A model generated the notes under the pieces. That model searched no databases. It was not told the DNA's origin and saw nothing but the letters and a program-made list of their open reading frames with translations. DNA of 64,000 nucleotides from Xanthomonas phaseoli pv. phaseoli (GTDB lineage Bacteria; Pseudomonadota; Gammaproteobacteria; Xanthomonadales; Xanthomonadaceae), in the NCBI GenBank assembly GCA_022749655.1, contig CP094243.1:2480001-2544000 (forward strand), given 5' to 3'. This document shows positions 10,544 to 19,266 of this stretch, piece by piece. The first letter of the stretch is position 1. Every line of letters begins with the position of its first letter. The translations under genes and the position numbers were made by a program.

Positions 10544-11563
10544 ATGCAAAACGCCACCCGCCTGCAGTTCAACCAGTTCGCCGAGCAGATCGCCAAGCTC
10601 AACGGCATTACCTCCGCGTTCCACTCGTTCGCTGTCGATCCGACCGTGCAGCAGAAGCTGGAAACGCGCATGCAGGAGTCGAGCGAGTTCCTGTCCAAGA
10701 TCAACATCATCCCGGTGGACGAGTTGTCCGGCCAGAAGGTGGGTATCGGCGTCACCGGTAGCATCGCCAGCCGCACCGACACCGGCGCTGGCAAGACGCG
10801 CACCCCGCGCAACATGGCCGCGCTCGACAAGAACGAGTACGTCGCCAAGAAGACCGACTTCGACACCGCCATCCCGTATGCGCTGCTCGATACTTGGGCC
10901 AAGTTCCCGGACTTCCAGGCGCGCCTGCGCGATGCCATCGTCAAGCGCCAGGCACTGGATCGCCTGCAGATCGGGTTCAACGGCACGCATGCGGCCGCCG
11001 ATACCGATCGCGCCGCGTTCCCGCTGCTGGAAGACGTCAACGTCGGCTGGCTGCAGCAGTACCGTACCAACGCTGCGCAGCGCGTGTTGGCCAGCGGCAA
11101 GGCCGCCGGCAAGGTGGTCATCGGTGGCGCAGCTGCCGGCGCTGACTACGGCAACCTCGATGCGCTGGTCTTCGACGTGGTGAGCAACCTGCTCGACCCC
11201 TGGCACCGCAAAGACCCGAGCCTGGTCGTGGTGCTGGGCCGCGACCTGATGCACGACAAGTATTTCCCGATGGTCAACAAGGAGCAGCCGGCCAGCGAGA
11301 AGATCGCCACCGACTTGATCTTGAGCCAGCGCCGCGTCGGCGGCCTGCAGGTGGCCGAGGTGCCGTACCTGCCGGACGGCGCGTTGATGGTCACCTCGCT
11401 TGCGAACCTGTCGATCTACTACCAGACCGGCGGCCGTCGCCGTTACATCCAGGAAGTGCCGGCGCGCGATCGCATCGAGAACTACGAGTCCTCCAACGAT
11501 GCCTACGTGATCGAAGACTACGGCCTGGGCTGCGTGGTCGAGCACATTGAGATCGAGGCTTAA
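10544..11563 (+). CDS. N: Major capsid protein (P2 GpN family)
   Basis: Main shell protein, 339 residues and full length. It opens MQNATRLQFNQFAEQIAKL and has the family segments 'NIIPVDELSGQKVG', 'TRTPRNM' and 'LDRLQIGFNGTHAA'. GpO normally removes the N terminus at maturation. GGAG lies just before the ATG. The next gene, M, starts 4 bases after its stop, indicating one operon. Confidence 0.93.
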   Translation: MQNATRLQFNQFAEQIAKLNGITSAFHSFAVDPTVQQKLETRMQESSEFLSKINIIPVDELSGQKVGIGVTGSIASRTDTGAGKTRTPRNMAALDKNEYVAKKTDFDTAIPYALLDTWAKFPDFQARLRDAIVKRQALDRLQIGFNGTHAAADTDRAAFPLLEDVNVGWLQQYRTNAAQRVLASGKAAGKVVIGGAAAGADYGNLDALVFDVVSNLLDPWHRKDPSLVVVLGRDLMHDKYFPMVNKEQPASEKIATDLILSQRRVGGLQVAEVPYLPDGALMVTSLANLSIYYQTGGRRRYIQEVPARDRIENYESSNDAYVIEDYGLGCVVEHIEIEA

Positions 11564-11566
11564 GCC

Positions 11567-12286
11567 ATGGCCGACAGTCCCGCCAAGCGTCACCACAGCC
11601 GCGTGCTCGCCGAGTTGGAAGCGGCCCAGCGCGCACCGCACCAGCTGATGGCCGGTGCCACCGCCTACGAGCAGCACATGGCGCAGTTGCAAAGCGATCG
11701 CCTGCGCTTGAAGCAGATCCAGTCCACCCAAGGCAAGGCAGCGCTCAAGGTGCAGCTGCTGCCAACCTATGTGCCGTATCTGGCCGGCGTGCTGGCCGGC
11801 GGCCAGGGCGCGCAGGACGAGGTCGTCATGACGTGCATGGTGTGGCGCATTGATGCCGGCGACTATGCCGGCGCGCTGGAGCTGGGCGCGTATGTGCTCA
11901 AGCACGGCTTGCAGATGCCCGACCGCTTCTCTCGCACGGTCGGCTGTGTGCTGGCCGAGGAAGTCGCCGAGGCGGCGTTGTCCGCGCAGAAGACCGGCCA
12001 AGCGTTCGATGCGGCCGTGCTGGCCGATACCGCCACGCTGACCGCCGAACAGGACATGCCCGATGAGGTGCGCGCCAAGTTGCACCTGGCACTCGCCCGC
12101 GCATCGTTGGCAGCTATCACCGATGAGACGCCCGCCGACCAGGCGCAACCCATCGTGGCCGCCGCTGTGGCCGATCTGCAGCGCGCCATCGCACTGCACG
12201 GCAGCTGCGGCGGCAAGAAGGATCTGGAGCGTGCCGAGCGCCTCCTGAAGAAGTTCAGCGCTGAGCCTGCGGGCACCAGCGCATAA
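11567..12286 (+). CDS. M: Terminase endonuclease (small) subunit (P2 GpM family)
   Basis: Cuts cos DNA in partnership with the ATPase subunit. 239 residues, with the conserved N-terminal 'SPAKRHHSRVLAE' and the central 'VMTCMVWRIDAGDYAGALELG', which is diagnostic for the family. It starts four bases after N stops and is followed by about 100 bases before L. Confidence 0.9.
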   Translation: MADSPAKRHHSRVLAELEAAQRAPHQLMAGATAYEQHMAQLQSDRLRLKQIQSTQGKAALKVQLLPTYVPYLAGVLAGGQGAQDEVVMTCMVWRIDAGDYAGALELGAYVLKHGLQMPDRFSRTVGCVLAEEVAEAALSAQKTGQAFDAAVLADTATLTAEQDMPDEVRAKLHLALARASLAAITDETPADQAQPIVAAAVADLQRAIALHGSCGGKKDLERAERLLKKFSAEPAGTSA

Positions 12287-12384
12287 CCGAGCGTCCCCGC
12301 AACCCTCGCCGGCTCGGGGCTGATCCACAGCACTCCATCGCTGCGGTGACGCCCCGACCACCGGCGATCTTTTCCGAGCCATCC

Positions 12385-12852
12385 ATGAGCGGATTCACTG
12401 CCACCGGCACCACCGGCGCCACGCCTGATGCAATCGCCAACGCGCCGTTCTGGCCGGCGATTGCACCGGCCGATGTGCGGGCGAGCATGCGCCTGGATGG
12501 CACCGTCACCGATGCGCGTCTGCGCCACGCCATCGTCGCCGCCATGTTGGCGGTCAACGATGAGCTGCAGACCTGGGCGCAGACGCAACAGGCGGCTGGC
12601 TACGCGGCATTGAGCGATGTGCCCAGCACCACCGTCGATGGCGTCTCGCGGCGCGTGCAGCTGTACCTGCGCGCGGTGGCGTGTGCCACCGCCGTCGAGG
12701 TGGCAGAGCGCTACCGCAGCTTCGACGCCACCGACAGCGCGAACCAGCGCGCCGACGACCTGTCACCCAGCATCACCGAGCTACGCCGCGACCAACGCTG
12801 GGCCGTGCGCGATCTGCAGGACAAACCACGCAGCACGGTGGAGCTCATCTGA
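12385..12852 (+). CDS. L: Head completion/stabilisation protein (P2 GpL family)
   Basis: Caps the filled head before tail attachment. About 155 residues from MSGFTATG. It contains 'FWPAIAPADVRASMRLDGTVTDARL', in which the PxI-DxRxxMRLDGTV pattern is typical of GpL. I chose the ATG at 12385 because family members begin close to this motif; an upstream start at 12346 is possible but gives an atypical leader. The stop overlaps the ATG of X (TGATG). Confidence 0.88.
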   Translation: MSGFTATGTTGATPDAIANAPFWPAIAPADVRASMRLDGTVTDARLRHAIVAAMLAVNDELQTWAQTQQAAGYAALSDVPSTTVDGVSRRVQLYLRAVACATAVEVAERYRSFDATDSANQRADDLSPSITELRRDQRWAVRDLQDKPRSTVELI

Positions 12853-13061
12853 TGCGCGTGCACGCCATGCAAGGCGACACCGTCGACCTGCTGTGCTGGC
12901 GCCACCTGGGCAGCACGGCCGGCCTGGTCGAGCGCACCTACCTTCTCAATCCCGGCCTGGCCGAACTGGGCGCCGTGCTTCCGCACGGCACGCCAGTGGA
13001 GTTGCCCGAGGTAACTACCACCACAGCGGCAATGACGCCGCTTGTGCAGCTATGGGACTGA
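12852..13061 (+). CDS. X: Tail protein X (P2 GpX family, LysM-like)
   Basis: 69 residues. 'GDTVDLLCWRHLGST' and 'VERTYLLNPGLAELG' give the LysM-like fold of GpX, required for tail assembly. It is translationally coupled to L through a TGATG overlap. Length is normal. Confidence 0.88.
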   Translation: MRVHAMQGDTVDLLCWRHLGSTAGLVERTYLLNPGLAELGAVLPHGTPVELPEVTTTTAAMTPLVQLWD

Positions 13062-13065
13062 TCTG

Positions 13066-13422
13066 ATGACCGAACCCACCTCCGTATCGAGCGGCTTTTT
13101 GATCGCCACCGGTGTGGGCCTCGCATCCGTGCTGCCTGGCATCGACGGCGACGCGCTGATCGGCGCCTTCGCGGGCGGCGCGCTGTTCGTGGTGTCTGCC
13201 GCCAAGCAGCCGCTGTTGGCGCGGTTGATCTACTTCCCGGTGAGCGTGATCGCCGGCTACCAGCTGGCGCCGGAAATCCTGCGCTGGTTGCCGATCAAGT
13301 CCAGTGGCGTGGCCGCCTTCGCCAGCGCGGCGTGTGCCATCACCGTCACGCTGGGCCTGATCGAAAAGAGCAAGTCCTTCGACTTTTCCTTCCTACGTCG
13401 TGGAGGTCCGCCCAGTGCATAG
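13066..13422 (+). CDS. Putative phage holin or antiholin
   Basis: 118 residues with about three hydrophobic segments (residues 8-25, 30-55 and 80-100) and a basic C-terminal tail. Its position between X and the second membrane protein, directly before the endolysin, is the holin slot of P2-like lysis cassettes. It overlaps the next gene by 8 bases. The function is inferred from topology and position. Confidence 0.7.
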   Translation: MTEPTSVSSGFLIATGVGLASVLPGIDGDALIGAFAGGALFVVSAAKQPLLARLIYFPVSVIAGYQLAPEILRWLPIKSSGVAAFASAACAITVTLGLIEKSKSFDFSFLRRGGPPSA

Positions 13423-13690
13423 CCTGGTCACCGTCCTGACGTTGATGGCCTCGCTCGCCATCTGCGTCCGCCTGCTTACCTACCACCGCCCGGTCGATGC
13501 GCGCCATCGACGCGGCGCGGGCTGGTGCGCGTGGCTGCTGATCGCCAGCACCGGCGGCCAGGCGCTGCACATCCTGCTGGCAGGCGCCGGCTCGCAAGTC
13601 AGTCTCTGGCACCTGGGCACGTTGATCGTGCTGGCGGTGCTTACCTACCGCGCCCAGGGCAACGTGGCGCGCATCCTCAAGGTCGATTGA
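13415..13690 (+). CDS. Second small membrane lysis protein (holin family)
   Basis: 91 residues with three predicted membrane helices and an Arg-rich cytoplasmic loop (HRPVDARHRRG). I chose the GTG at 13415 because GGAGG lies 8-9 bases upstream. The stop overlaps the endolysin ATG. With the preceding gene it forms a holin/antiholin pair; which one triggers lysis cannot be told from sequence. Confidence 0.7.
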   Translation: MHSLVTVLTLMASLAICVRLLTYHRPVDARHRRGAGWCAWLLIASTGGQALHILLAGAGSQVSLWHLGTLIVLAVLTYRAQGNVARILKVD

Positions 13691-14328
13691 TGTTCACCGA
13701 TACCCAGCTCGCCTCGATCATGCAGTGCTCGGCCCAACGCGCACAGCGCTGGCACGGCCCACTGCTCGCTGCCGCCAACCGCTTTGGCATCACCACCAAG
13801 CGCCGCGCCGCACATTGGCTCGGCCAGGTCGGCCACGAAAGCCTGAGCCTGTCGCGCATGGAGGAAGGCCTGACTTACACCACCAGCGCCCGGCTGCTGG
13901 AAGTCTTCGGCGCACGCATCACGCCGGCACAAGCGCCCAAGTTCCTGCGCAATCCGGTCGGCCTGGCCAACTTCGTCTACGCAGATCGCCTGGGCAACGG
14001 TAACGAAGCCAGCGGCGATGGCTATCGCCACCGGGGCCGTAGCCCGATGCAGCACACCTTCCGGGGCAACTACCGCCGTATCGGTGAGCTGATCGGCCTG
14101 CCCGTCGAAGACCAGCCCGACCTGTTGCTGCAGATCGAACCGAGCGCCCTGGGTGCGGCCGCGTACTGGCACGACAACGGCCTCAACGCGCTGGCCGATG
14201 CGGGCGATGTGCTTGGCCTGGGCCGCAAGATCAACCTGGGCAACGTGCGTGCCAAGCGCTTGCCAGAGGGCCACAGCGATCGCGTCACGCGCACGCAGCG
14301 CGCCCTGCAGATCCTGGGCGTGTCCTGA
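13690..14328 (+). CDS. Endolysin, GH19 chitinase-type muramidase
   Basis: Degrades peptidoglycan at the end of the lytic cycle. 212 residues. The GH19 catalytic region 'HWLGQVGHESLSLSRMEE' places the acid at Glu50, and 'EGLTYTT' and 'FLRNPVGLANFVYADRLGN' are also family-typical. The usual YRGRGxIQLTG loop reads HRGRSPMQHTFRG here, a mild divergence. No signal peptide is present, so release depends on the holin. The start overlaps the preceding stop. Confidence 0.88.
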   Translation: MFTDTQLASIMQCSAQRAQRWHGPLLAAANRFGITTKRRAAHWLGQVGHESLSLSRMEEGLTYTTSARLLEVFGARITPAQAPKFLRNPVGLANFVYADRLGNGNEASGDGYRHRGRSPMQHTFRGNYRRIGELIGLPVEDQPDLLLQIEPSALGAAAYWHDNGLNALADAGDVLGLGRKINLGNVRAKRLPEGHSDRVTRTQRALQILGVS

Positions 14329-14816
14329 TGGTCACGCGCCTGATCATCCTGCTGGCGCTGATTGCAGTGCTCGTCGGTGGCTGCGTGTGGCAGGAGCGGC
14401 GCGTCAGCGCCGCGCAGACAGACCGCGATGCCGCGCTGCAGGCCAAGCGCCGGGCCGAGGCGGAACGCGACAGCGCCAAAGGCTCCACCACCGTCGTCAC
14501 GCAGTACGTCGACCGCGTGCAGATCGTGCGCGAGGCCGGCGCCACCATCACCCGCGAGATCCCGATCTATGTCACCCAGAAAGCCGACGCTGATTGCACT
14601 ATCCCTTCTGGCTTTGTGCGGCTGCACGATGCCGCCGCAACGGGCAACCCTACCGGGCCGCCCGCCGGAGATCCTGATGCGCCGGCCGCCGGCATTACGC
14701 TCTCTGCCGTCGCCGGTACCGTCGCCGACAACTACACCAGCTGCCACGCCACCGCCACGCAACTGAGTGCGCTGCAGGACTGGGTCGACCTCCATGCGCC
14801 TGAGCCGGCGCCATGA
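14328..14816 (+). CDS. Rz-like inner-membrane spanin subunit
   Basis: 162 residues. An N-terminal membrane anchor (residues 3-20) is followed by an Ala/Arg/Glu-rich helical periplasmic domain, as in Rz/LysB i-spanins that disrupt the outer membrane. A second frame inside it encodes the lipoprotein partner. It overlaps the endolysin stop at 14328 and gpR at 14813. Confidence 0.8.
   Translation: MVTRLIILLALIAVLVGGCVWQERRVSAAQTDRDAALQAKRRAEAERDSAKGSTTVVTQYVDRVQIVREAGATITREIPIYVTQKADADCTIPSGFVRLHDAAATGNPTGPPAGDPDAPAAGITLSAVAGTVADNYTSCHATATQLSALQDWVDLHAPEPAP
14569..14766 (+). CDS. Rz1-like outer-membrane spanin lipoprotein, nested in Rz
   Basis: 65-residue frame lying entirely within Rz, one base out of phase. 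It starts MSPRKPTLIALSLLALCGC: a short basic N terminus, a hydrophobic stretch and the lipobox Leu-Cys-Gly-Cys. The mature part is very rich in proline, the hallmark of Rz1 lipoproteins. The embedded Rz/Rz1 architecture is well known in lambda- and P2-type phages, which is why I accept this as real. Confidence 0.78.
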   Translation: MSPRKPTLIALSLLALCGCTMPPQRATLPGRPPEILMRRPPALRSLPSPVPSPTTTPAATPPPRN

Positions 14817-15232
14817 TCAAACCCGCCAGCCTGCGCGCGCATCTGGTCGCGGCATTGCCGGACCTGGCGCGCGATGCCGACCGGCTGTTGGTGTTCATCG
14901 ACGCCGGCAGCCTGGTCAGCACGTTCCAGCCCGGGCTGTCGTTCGAGTACCAGTACACGCTCAACCTGATCCTGACCGACTACGCCGGCCACCCCGACAG
15001 CGTGATGCTGCCGTTGCTGGAATGGGTGCAAGCCAGTCAATCCGAGCTGCTGTCCAATCCGGCGCGCCGGGGCGAGATTGCCTTCGAGGCCGACATCCTC
15101 GCCAACGATGCCGTGGATCTGTCGATCAAGTTGCCGCTGACCGAGCGCGTCGTCGTGACGGCGAAGGACGGCGGCGGCTACGACATGACCCATGCGCCTG
15201 AGCCGCAGATCGACCCGTCATGGATGACTTGA
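14813..15232 (+). CDS. R: Tail completion protein (P2 GpR family)
   Basis: 139 residues beginning MIKPASLRAHL, with 'LLVFIDAGSLVSTFQPGLSFEYQYTL', the conserved GpR signature. It joins the tail to the head in P2. The start overlaps the Rz stop by four bases and the end overlaps S. Confidence 0.88.
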   Translation: MIKPASLRAHLVAALPDLARDADRLLVFIDAGSLVSTFQPGLSFEYQYTLNLILTDYAGHPDSVMLPLLEWVQASQSELLSNPARRGEIAFEADILANDAVDLSIKLPLTERVVVTAKDGGGYDMTHAPEPQIDPSWMT

Positions 15233-15666
15233 CCGCACTGGAAGCCTGGGCCGCGCCGCTGCTGGCACGCCTGCAGGAGGGTGAGCGCCGCAAGCTCGCG
15301 CGCAAGATCGGCACCGCCCTGCGGCGATCGCAGAGCCAGCGCATCGGTCGACAACAGGCACCGGACGGGACACCCTACGCACCGCGCAAGGAGCCGCTGC
15401 GCGACAAATCCGGCAGAGTCAAACGCAAAAAGATGTTTGCCAAGCTGCGGCAAGCCAAGTTCCTCAAGGTCAGCGCCAGCCCCAATGAGGTGAGCGTGGG
15501 ATTTATGGGGCGCGTGTCACGCATTGCACGCGTGCACCAAGAAGGCTCAAGCGAAAGCGTGCGGCCTAGAGGTCCAAGGGCACGTTACGAACGGCGCGTG
15601 CTGTTGGGGCTCACCGAGCCAGACCGGCACCTCATCCGAAACCAGCTCTTGAATCACCTACAATAA
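15220..15666 (+). CDS. S: Tail completion protein (P2 GpS family)
   Basis: 148 residues, MDDLTALEAWAAPLLARL. The family segments 'QRIGRQQAPDGTPYAPRK' and 'VGFMGRVSRIARVHQEG' are present. It overlaps R by 13 bases. It is the last gene before the inserted PNP-like cargo gene, which interrupts the normal S-to-baseplate continuity. Confidence 0.87.
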   Translation: MDDLTALEAWAAPLLARLQEGERRKLARKIGTALRRSQSQRIGRQQAPDGTPYAPRKEPLRDKSGRVKRKKMFAKLRQAKFLKVSASPNEVSVGFMGRVSRIARVHQEGSSESVRPRGPRARYERRVLLGLTEPDRHLIRNQLLNHLQ

Positions 15667-15687
15667 TGTACGTCTAGTTCTTTCTAT

Positions 15688-16122
15688 TTATATTTGAATA
15701 AATTCAATATTTGCCCAGGGCGCTGTTCTCGCTTGGACCAGCAACGAATATCTGATGAATGCAATTTTCATAGCTACATCCCTCCCGCCAACCGTGCACC
15801 TACCATTGGGGCAACGGCCAACAACAATTACGTCAATTGTATTGGCAGTACAAGAATGCTTACCTGGCGTAGAAATACAGCGCATGCGATAGCGCCTCCC
15901 ACAAGAAGCACCGTTATCCCATAGACCCTCCGAAACTGTCACGACCAAGTAGTTTCGGCTGCTGACTGTATCTTCAGATATATTGCAACCCTGAACAAAG
16001 TCAGCAGGACGAGAAGCGTTATTTCCATAAAAACTAATGGAGCCAATGTCTGCAAATGCGGCCGAAGAAATGAGCAGACCTACTGCCAAGACGCTAGCTC
16101 CAAGCGTATTTTTGTGTTTCAT
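15688..16122 (-). CDS. Secreted plant natriuretic peptide-like (barwin/EG45) protein, prophage cargo
   Basis: Resembles XacPNP of Xanthomonas citri, a secreted mimic of plant natriuretic peptides that alters host water and ion balance. About 144 residues. The signal peptide (LAVGLLISSAAFA, cleavage near residue 24) is followed by 'GSISFYG', 'VTVSEGLWDNGASCGRRYRMRC' in two overlapping parts, and 'VGRCPNGRC', all EG45/barwin motifs with cysteine pairs. The start is the ATG at 16122 with GGGAG five bases upstream; an upstream in-frame Met exists at 16134. The last ~20 residues look out of frame: a second frame reads HQIFVAGPSENSALGKY, so small indels may lie near 15720 and 15765. It is transcribed against the phage tail genes and is AT-richer than them. 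Confidence 0.8.
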   Translation of the reverse strand: MKHKNTLGASVLAVGLLISSAAFADIGSISFYGNNASRPADFVQGCNISEDTVSSRNYLVVTVSEGLWDNGASCGRRYRMRCISTPGKHSCTANTIDVIVVGRCPNGRCTVGGRDVAMKIAFIRYSLLVQARTAPWANIEFIQI

Positions 16123-16313
16123 AAGTACTCCCATGCGGACATAAACTGTCTCAGGTCGCGCATTTCAGCCACATCAAATATGCGAAGATCTGTTGCCGCT
16201 TACGATTTGAAAGTAGCTATCAATTTTTTGTAGAACGAGACCCGACAAGTCGCTGCCTGCAAACTTCCTGAGGTGGCACGAGATCATTGCGTACCGTTCG
16301 ACGCAATCATCTG
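16123..16313. promoter_or_regulatory. AT-rich divergent interval between PNP-like gene and gpJ
   Basis: 191 bases between divergent starts. The interval should contain an autonomous promoter for the cargo gene, because that gene is antisense to the phage operon. I see no strong consensus promoter and no stable hairpin. Confidence 0.35.
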
Positions 16314-17205
16314 ATGACTTCTTTCACCGCGGTTGACCTGTCAAGGCTCCAAGCGCCCGACCTGATTGAGTCGCTGGACTTCGAGACAATCTTTAGCGAG
16401 GCGCTTGCCCAATTTCAGAAGCTGATGCCGGAGTTCTCCGCGCTCACCGAAGCCGACCCGGTCTACAAGCTCGTGCAGCTATTCGCGGCTCGCGAGCTGC
16501 TGCTTCGCCAACGTGCCAACGACAAAGCACAGCAGACCATGCTGGCCTTCGCAACCGGCACCAACCTTGATCACCTCGGCGCACTGTTCGGCGTAGCGCG
16601 CCTGGTACTCGATCCGGGCCAATCTGAAAACAGCATTGCGCCGACTTATGAGTCGGACGTGGACTTCCGCCGCCGGATCCAACTGGCGCCGGAGGGCTTC
16701 AGCGTTGCCGGCCCCGAGGGCGCCTACATCTATCACGCGCTCAGCGCGGCGGCCGATGTCATGGACGCCAGTGCCACCAGCCCTGCGCCTGGGCAGGTAC
16801 TGGTCACCGTGCAATCACGCAAGGGCGATGGCACCGCACCGCAGTTACTGCTTGACCAAGTCGCCGCCGTCCTCACCAATGCTGACGTGCGCCCCCTTGA
16901 CCGACGAGGTCGCTGTCCAGAGCGCGCAGATCGTCCTGTACGCCATTCGCGGGCGCGTTTACACCTACGCCGGCCCCGACTCTGCGGTGGTTATGCGCGA
17001 GGCACTGCGCAACCTGCAGGCCTATCTCGCCGAAGCGCATCGGATCGGCCGCGACGTGCCGGAATCGGCCATCAAGGCCAAGTTATTCGTCGATGGCGTA
17101 CAGCGTGTTGAGCTGGACTCGCCGGCTGCCGACATTCGGATCAGCCGCACGCAGGCTGCGTACTGCATCTCGATCGACATCGTGCACGCCGGCATCGATG
17201 AGTAG
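16314..17205 (+). CDS. J: Baseplate assembly protein (P2 GpJ family), frameshift
   Basis: Baseplate wedge component of about 297 residues. The N-terminal 'LDFETIFSEALAQFQKLMPEF' and central 'NLDHLGALFGVARL' are family-typical. An extra C near 16905 (CCCCC instead of CCCC) breaks the frame; correcting it reads VRPLTDEVAVQSA and continues to 17205. The last bases overlap the I start. I chose the ATG at 16314; an upstream GTG-type extension lacks family similarity. W, which precedes J in P2, is found here after V. Confidence 0.85.
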
Positions 17206-17743
17206 TTCACCGCTCCCGCCCAACGCCACGCCGATGGAGCGCGCCGTCGCCGCCGTCACCGAGCGCCTGGCCGCGATCCCGTTGCCGTATCCGGACCTAT
17301 GGAACCCGGACACGTGCCCCGCAGGCCATCTGCCATGGCTGGCCTGGACCTTGTCTGTCGACGACTGGAAAGCCGACTGGAGCGACGCGGTCAAGCGCTC
17401 GCGCCTGCGCAGCGCCATGGCGATCCAGCGCCGCAAGGGCACCGCCAACAGCGTGCGGATGGTGGTCGAGTCCTTCGGCGGCGCGGTGGCCATCCGCGAG
17501 TGGTGGCAACAAGAGCCGCGTGGCCAGCCGCACACCTTCGAGCTCGCACTGACACTGACCGGCGCCGATGGACAAAGTGCCAGCGCCCGGTTCGTGGAGG
17601 AGGTCATCGCCGAGGTCGAGCGCACCAAGCCCGTGCGGGCGCATTTCACCTTCACCCAAGGATTTCAGGCCGAGGCCCGACTCAACGTCGTGGCACGCGG
17701 CAGAGCCACCGTCTTCGTGCGCCTGCAGGGCGATGCGAGCTAG
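17198..17743 (+). CDS. I: Tail protein I (P2 GpI family)
   Basis: 181 residues beginning MSSSPLPPNATPMERA. 'LWNPDTCPAGHLPWLAWTLSVDDW' is the strongly conserved GpI signature. It connects the baseplate to the tail fibre. It overlaps the J stop. Confidence 0.9.
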   Translation: MSSSPLPPNATPMERAVAAVTERLAAIPLPYPDLWNPDTCPAGHLPWLAWTLSVDDWKADWSDAVKRSRLRSAMAIQRRKGTANSVRMVVESFGGAVAIREWWQQEPRGQPHTFELALTLTGADGQSASARFVEEVIAEVERTKPVRAHFTFTQGFQAEARLNVVARGRATVFVRLQGDAS

Positions 17744-17752
17744 AGAGCACAA

Positions 17753-19257
17753 ATGCCCGGACTTAAACTCAAGATCACCACCGCCGGCCGCCAGGCTCTG
17801 ATCAACGCCGAGCAAACCGGCACCCACGCGGTCACCATTGCCGCGGTGGGTCTGACCAGCGCCGCATTCGCGGCTCAGGCCGGCCTCACCGCGCTACCTG
17901 CCGAGATCAAGCGCCTGACCACCATCGGGGCTCGGTCACAGCCAAGGACACGATTCACGTCTCGGTGCGCGACGAATCGAGCACCGCCTACAGCTGTTAC
18001 GGGTTCGGCCTCTACCTGGCCGACGGCACGCTGTTCGCCGCGTACGGCCAGCCCGCATTGCTGGTGGAGAAGTCCGGCGCCGCCTCGGTGCTGCTGGCGA
18101 TCGACGTGATGCTGGCCGACGTCGATACCGCGCAGATCACCTTCGGCGCCACCAACTTCACCGACCCTGCGGCAACCGTCGACGTGCCAGGCGTGGTTCG
18201 CCTGGCCACAGACGCCCAGGCCATCGCCGGCCTGGACAAAGAGCGGGCGGTGTCGCCGGCCAACCTGCTCGCATCGCTCGACCAGCGCCTGGGCGCCATG
18301 GGGCCGACCGAATTCATCAAGGAGCTGCTGTCGCGCCCCACGGCGGCGACTGCCCGCAGCCTTCTGGGGATTCGCACGGCTGCACTCAGCGACGCCGGCC
18401 ACGGCAACGGTCTGGATGCGGACACACTGGATGGTCGCCAGGGCGAGTGGTACCGCGATTTCCGCAACATGCTCAACGTGCCGCAATCGTTCCTGCTGCC
18501 TGGTCAGATCGTCGTCATGGCCTCGCTCTATCCGCCAGCCGGCCTGCTGCTGTGTGATGGCGCAGCAGTCTCGCGTGCTAAGTATGCCGCGCTGTTCGCA
18601 GCTATCGGCACCATCTACGGCGCAGGCGATGGCAGCACGACGTTCAATCTCCCGTTGATGCGTGAAGGCACCACCGTCACGCATACCAACTCCGCACAGT
18701 TCGTCGGCGTCCACAGCGCCGGGCAAGTGATCAGCCATACGCATGGCGCCAGCGCTGCAGCCGTGGGAGACCACGCGCACTACACCGCGCTCGGCGCAGC
18801 CGGTATTCACGCGCATGGTGCCAGCAGTAATCCGGCTGGCGACCATGCCCATGGCGCGTGGACCGATACGCAGGGCTGGCACGGGCACAGCGGCAGCACC
18901 AGTGCCTCTGGTGATCACCAGCACCCGGGAGTGATCCCGTCAGGCTCGGTCAACGGCTATGGCGTCTATCGCGAGCGCGACAACGATGCGGCGCCTTCAG
19001 ATGGCTGGACAGGTGCGGGCGGTAACCACGCCCACAGCTTCGGGACAGAAGGCGCGGGCAACCATGCACACAACATCGGCATGAACGGCTCCGGCAATCA
19101 CACCCACGGCATCGGCATCGCCGAGGGTGGCAATCACGTCCACGTCGTGGACCACCGCGGCGCCGGCGCACACAACCATGCCATCACCGTCAATGCCACC
19201 GGCGGCACCGACAACCTTCCTGCCGGCCTTCGCATGAGCTACTGCATCGCCTACTGA
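17753..19257 (+). CDS. H: Tail fibre protein (P2 GpH-like) with His-x-His repeat shaft, frameshift
   Basis: Host-recognition fibre of about 501 residues. The N-terminal domain (MPGLKLKITTAGRQALINAE) attaches to the baseplate; the middle holds 'VPGVVRLATDAQAI' and a tail-collar domain around 18500-18700 (PPAGLLLCDGAAVSRAKYAALF). The C-terminal third is built from roughly 13 His-x-His units (GDHAH, GNHAH, GNHTH, GAHNH), which in P2/T4 fibres coordinate metal along the trimer needle. One missing G near 17927 (GGGG for GGGGG) breaks the frame between the N-terminal part and SVTAKDTIHVS. Receptor specificity cannot be inferred. Confidence 0.85.
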
Positions 19258-19266
19258 GGACTCACC

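Noticed and set aside
10460..12382. 640-codon minus-strand frame across gpN and gpM
   Set aside because: It is antisense to intact capsid and terminase genes with clear family signatures; no domain is visible in the minus frame.
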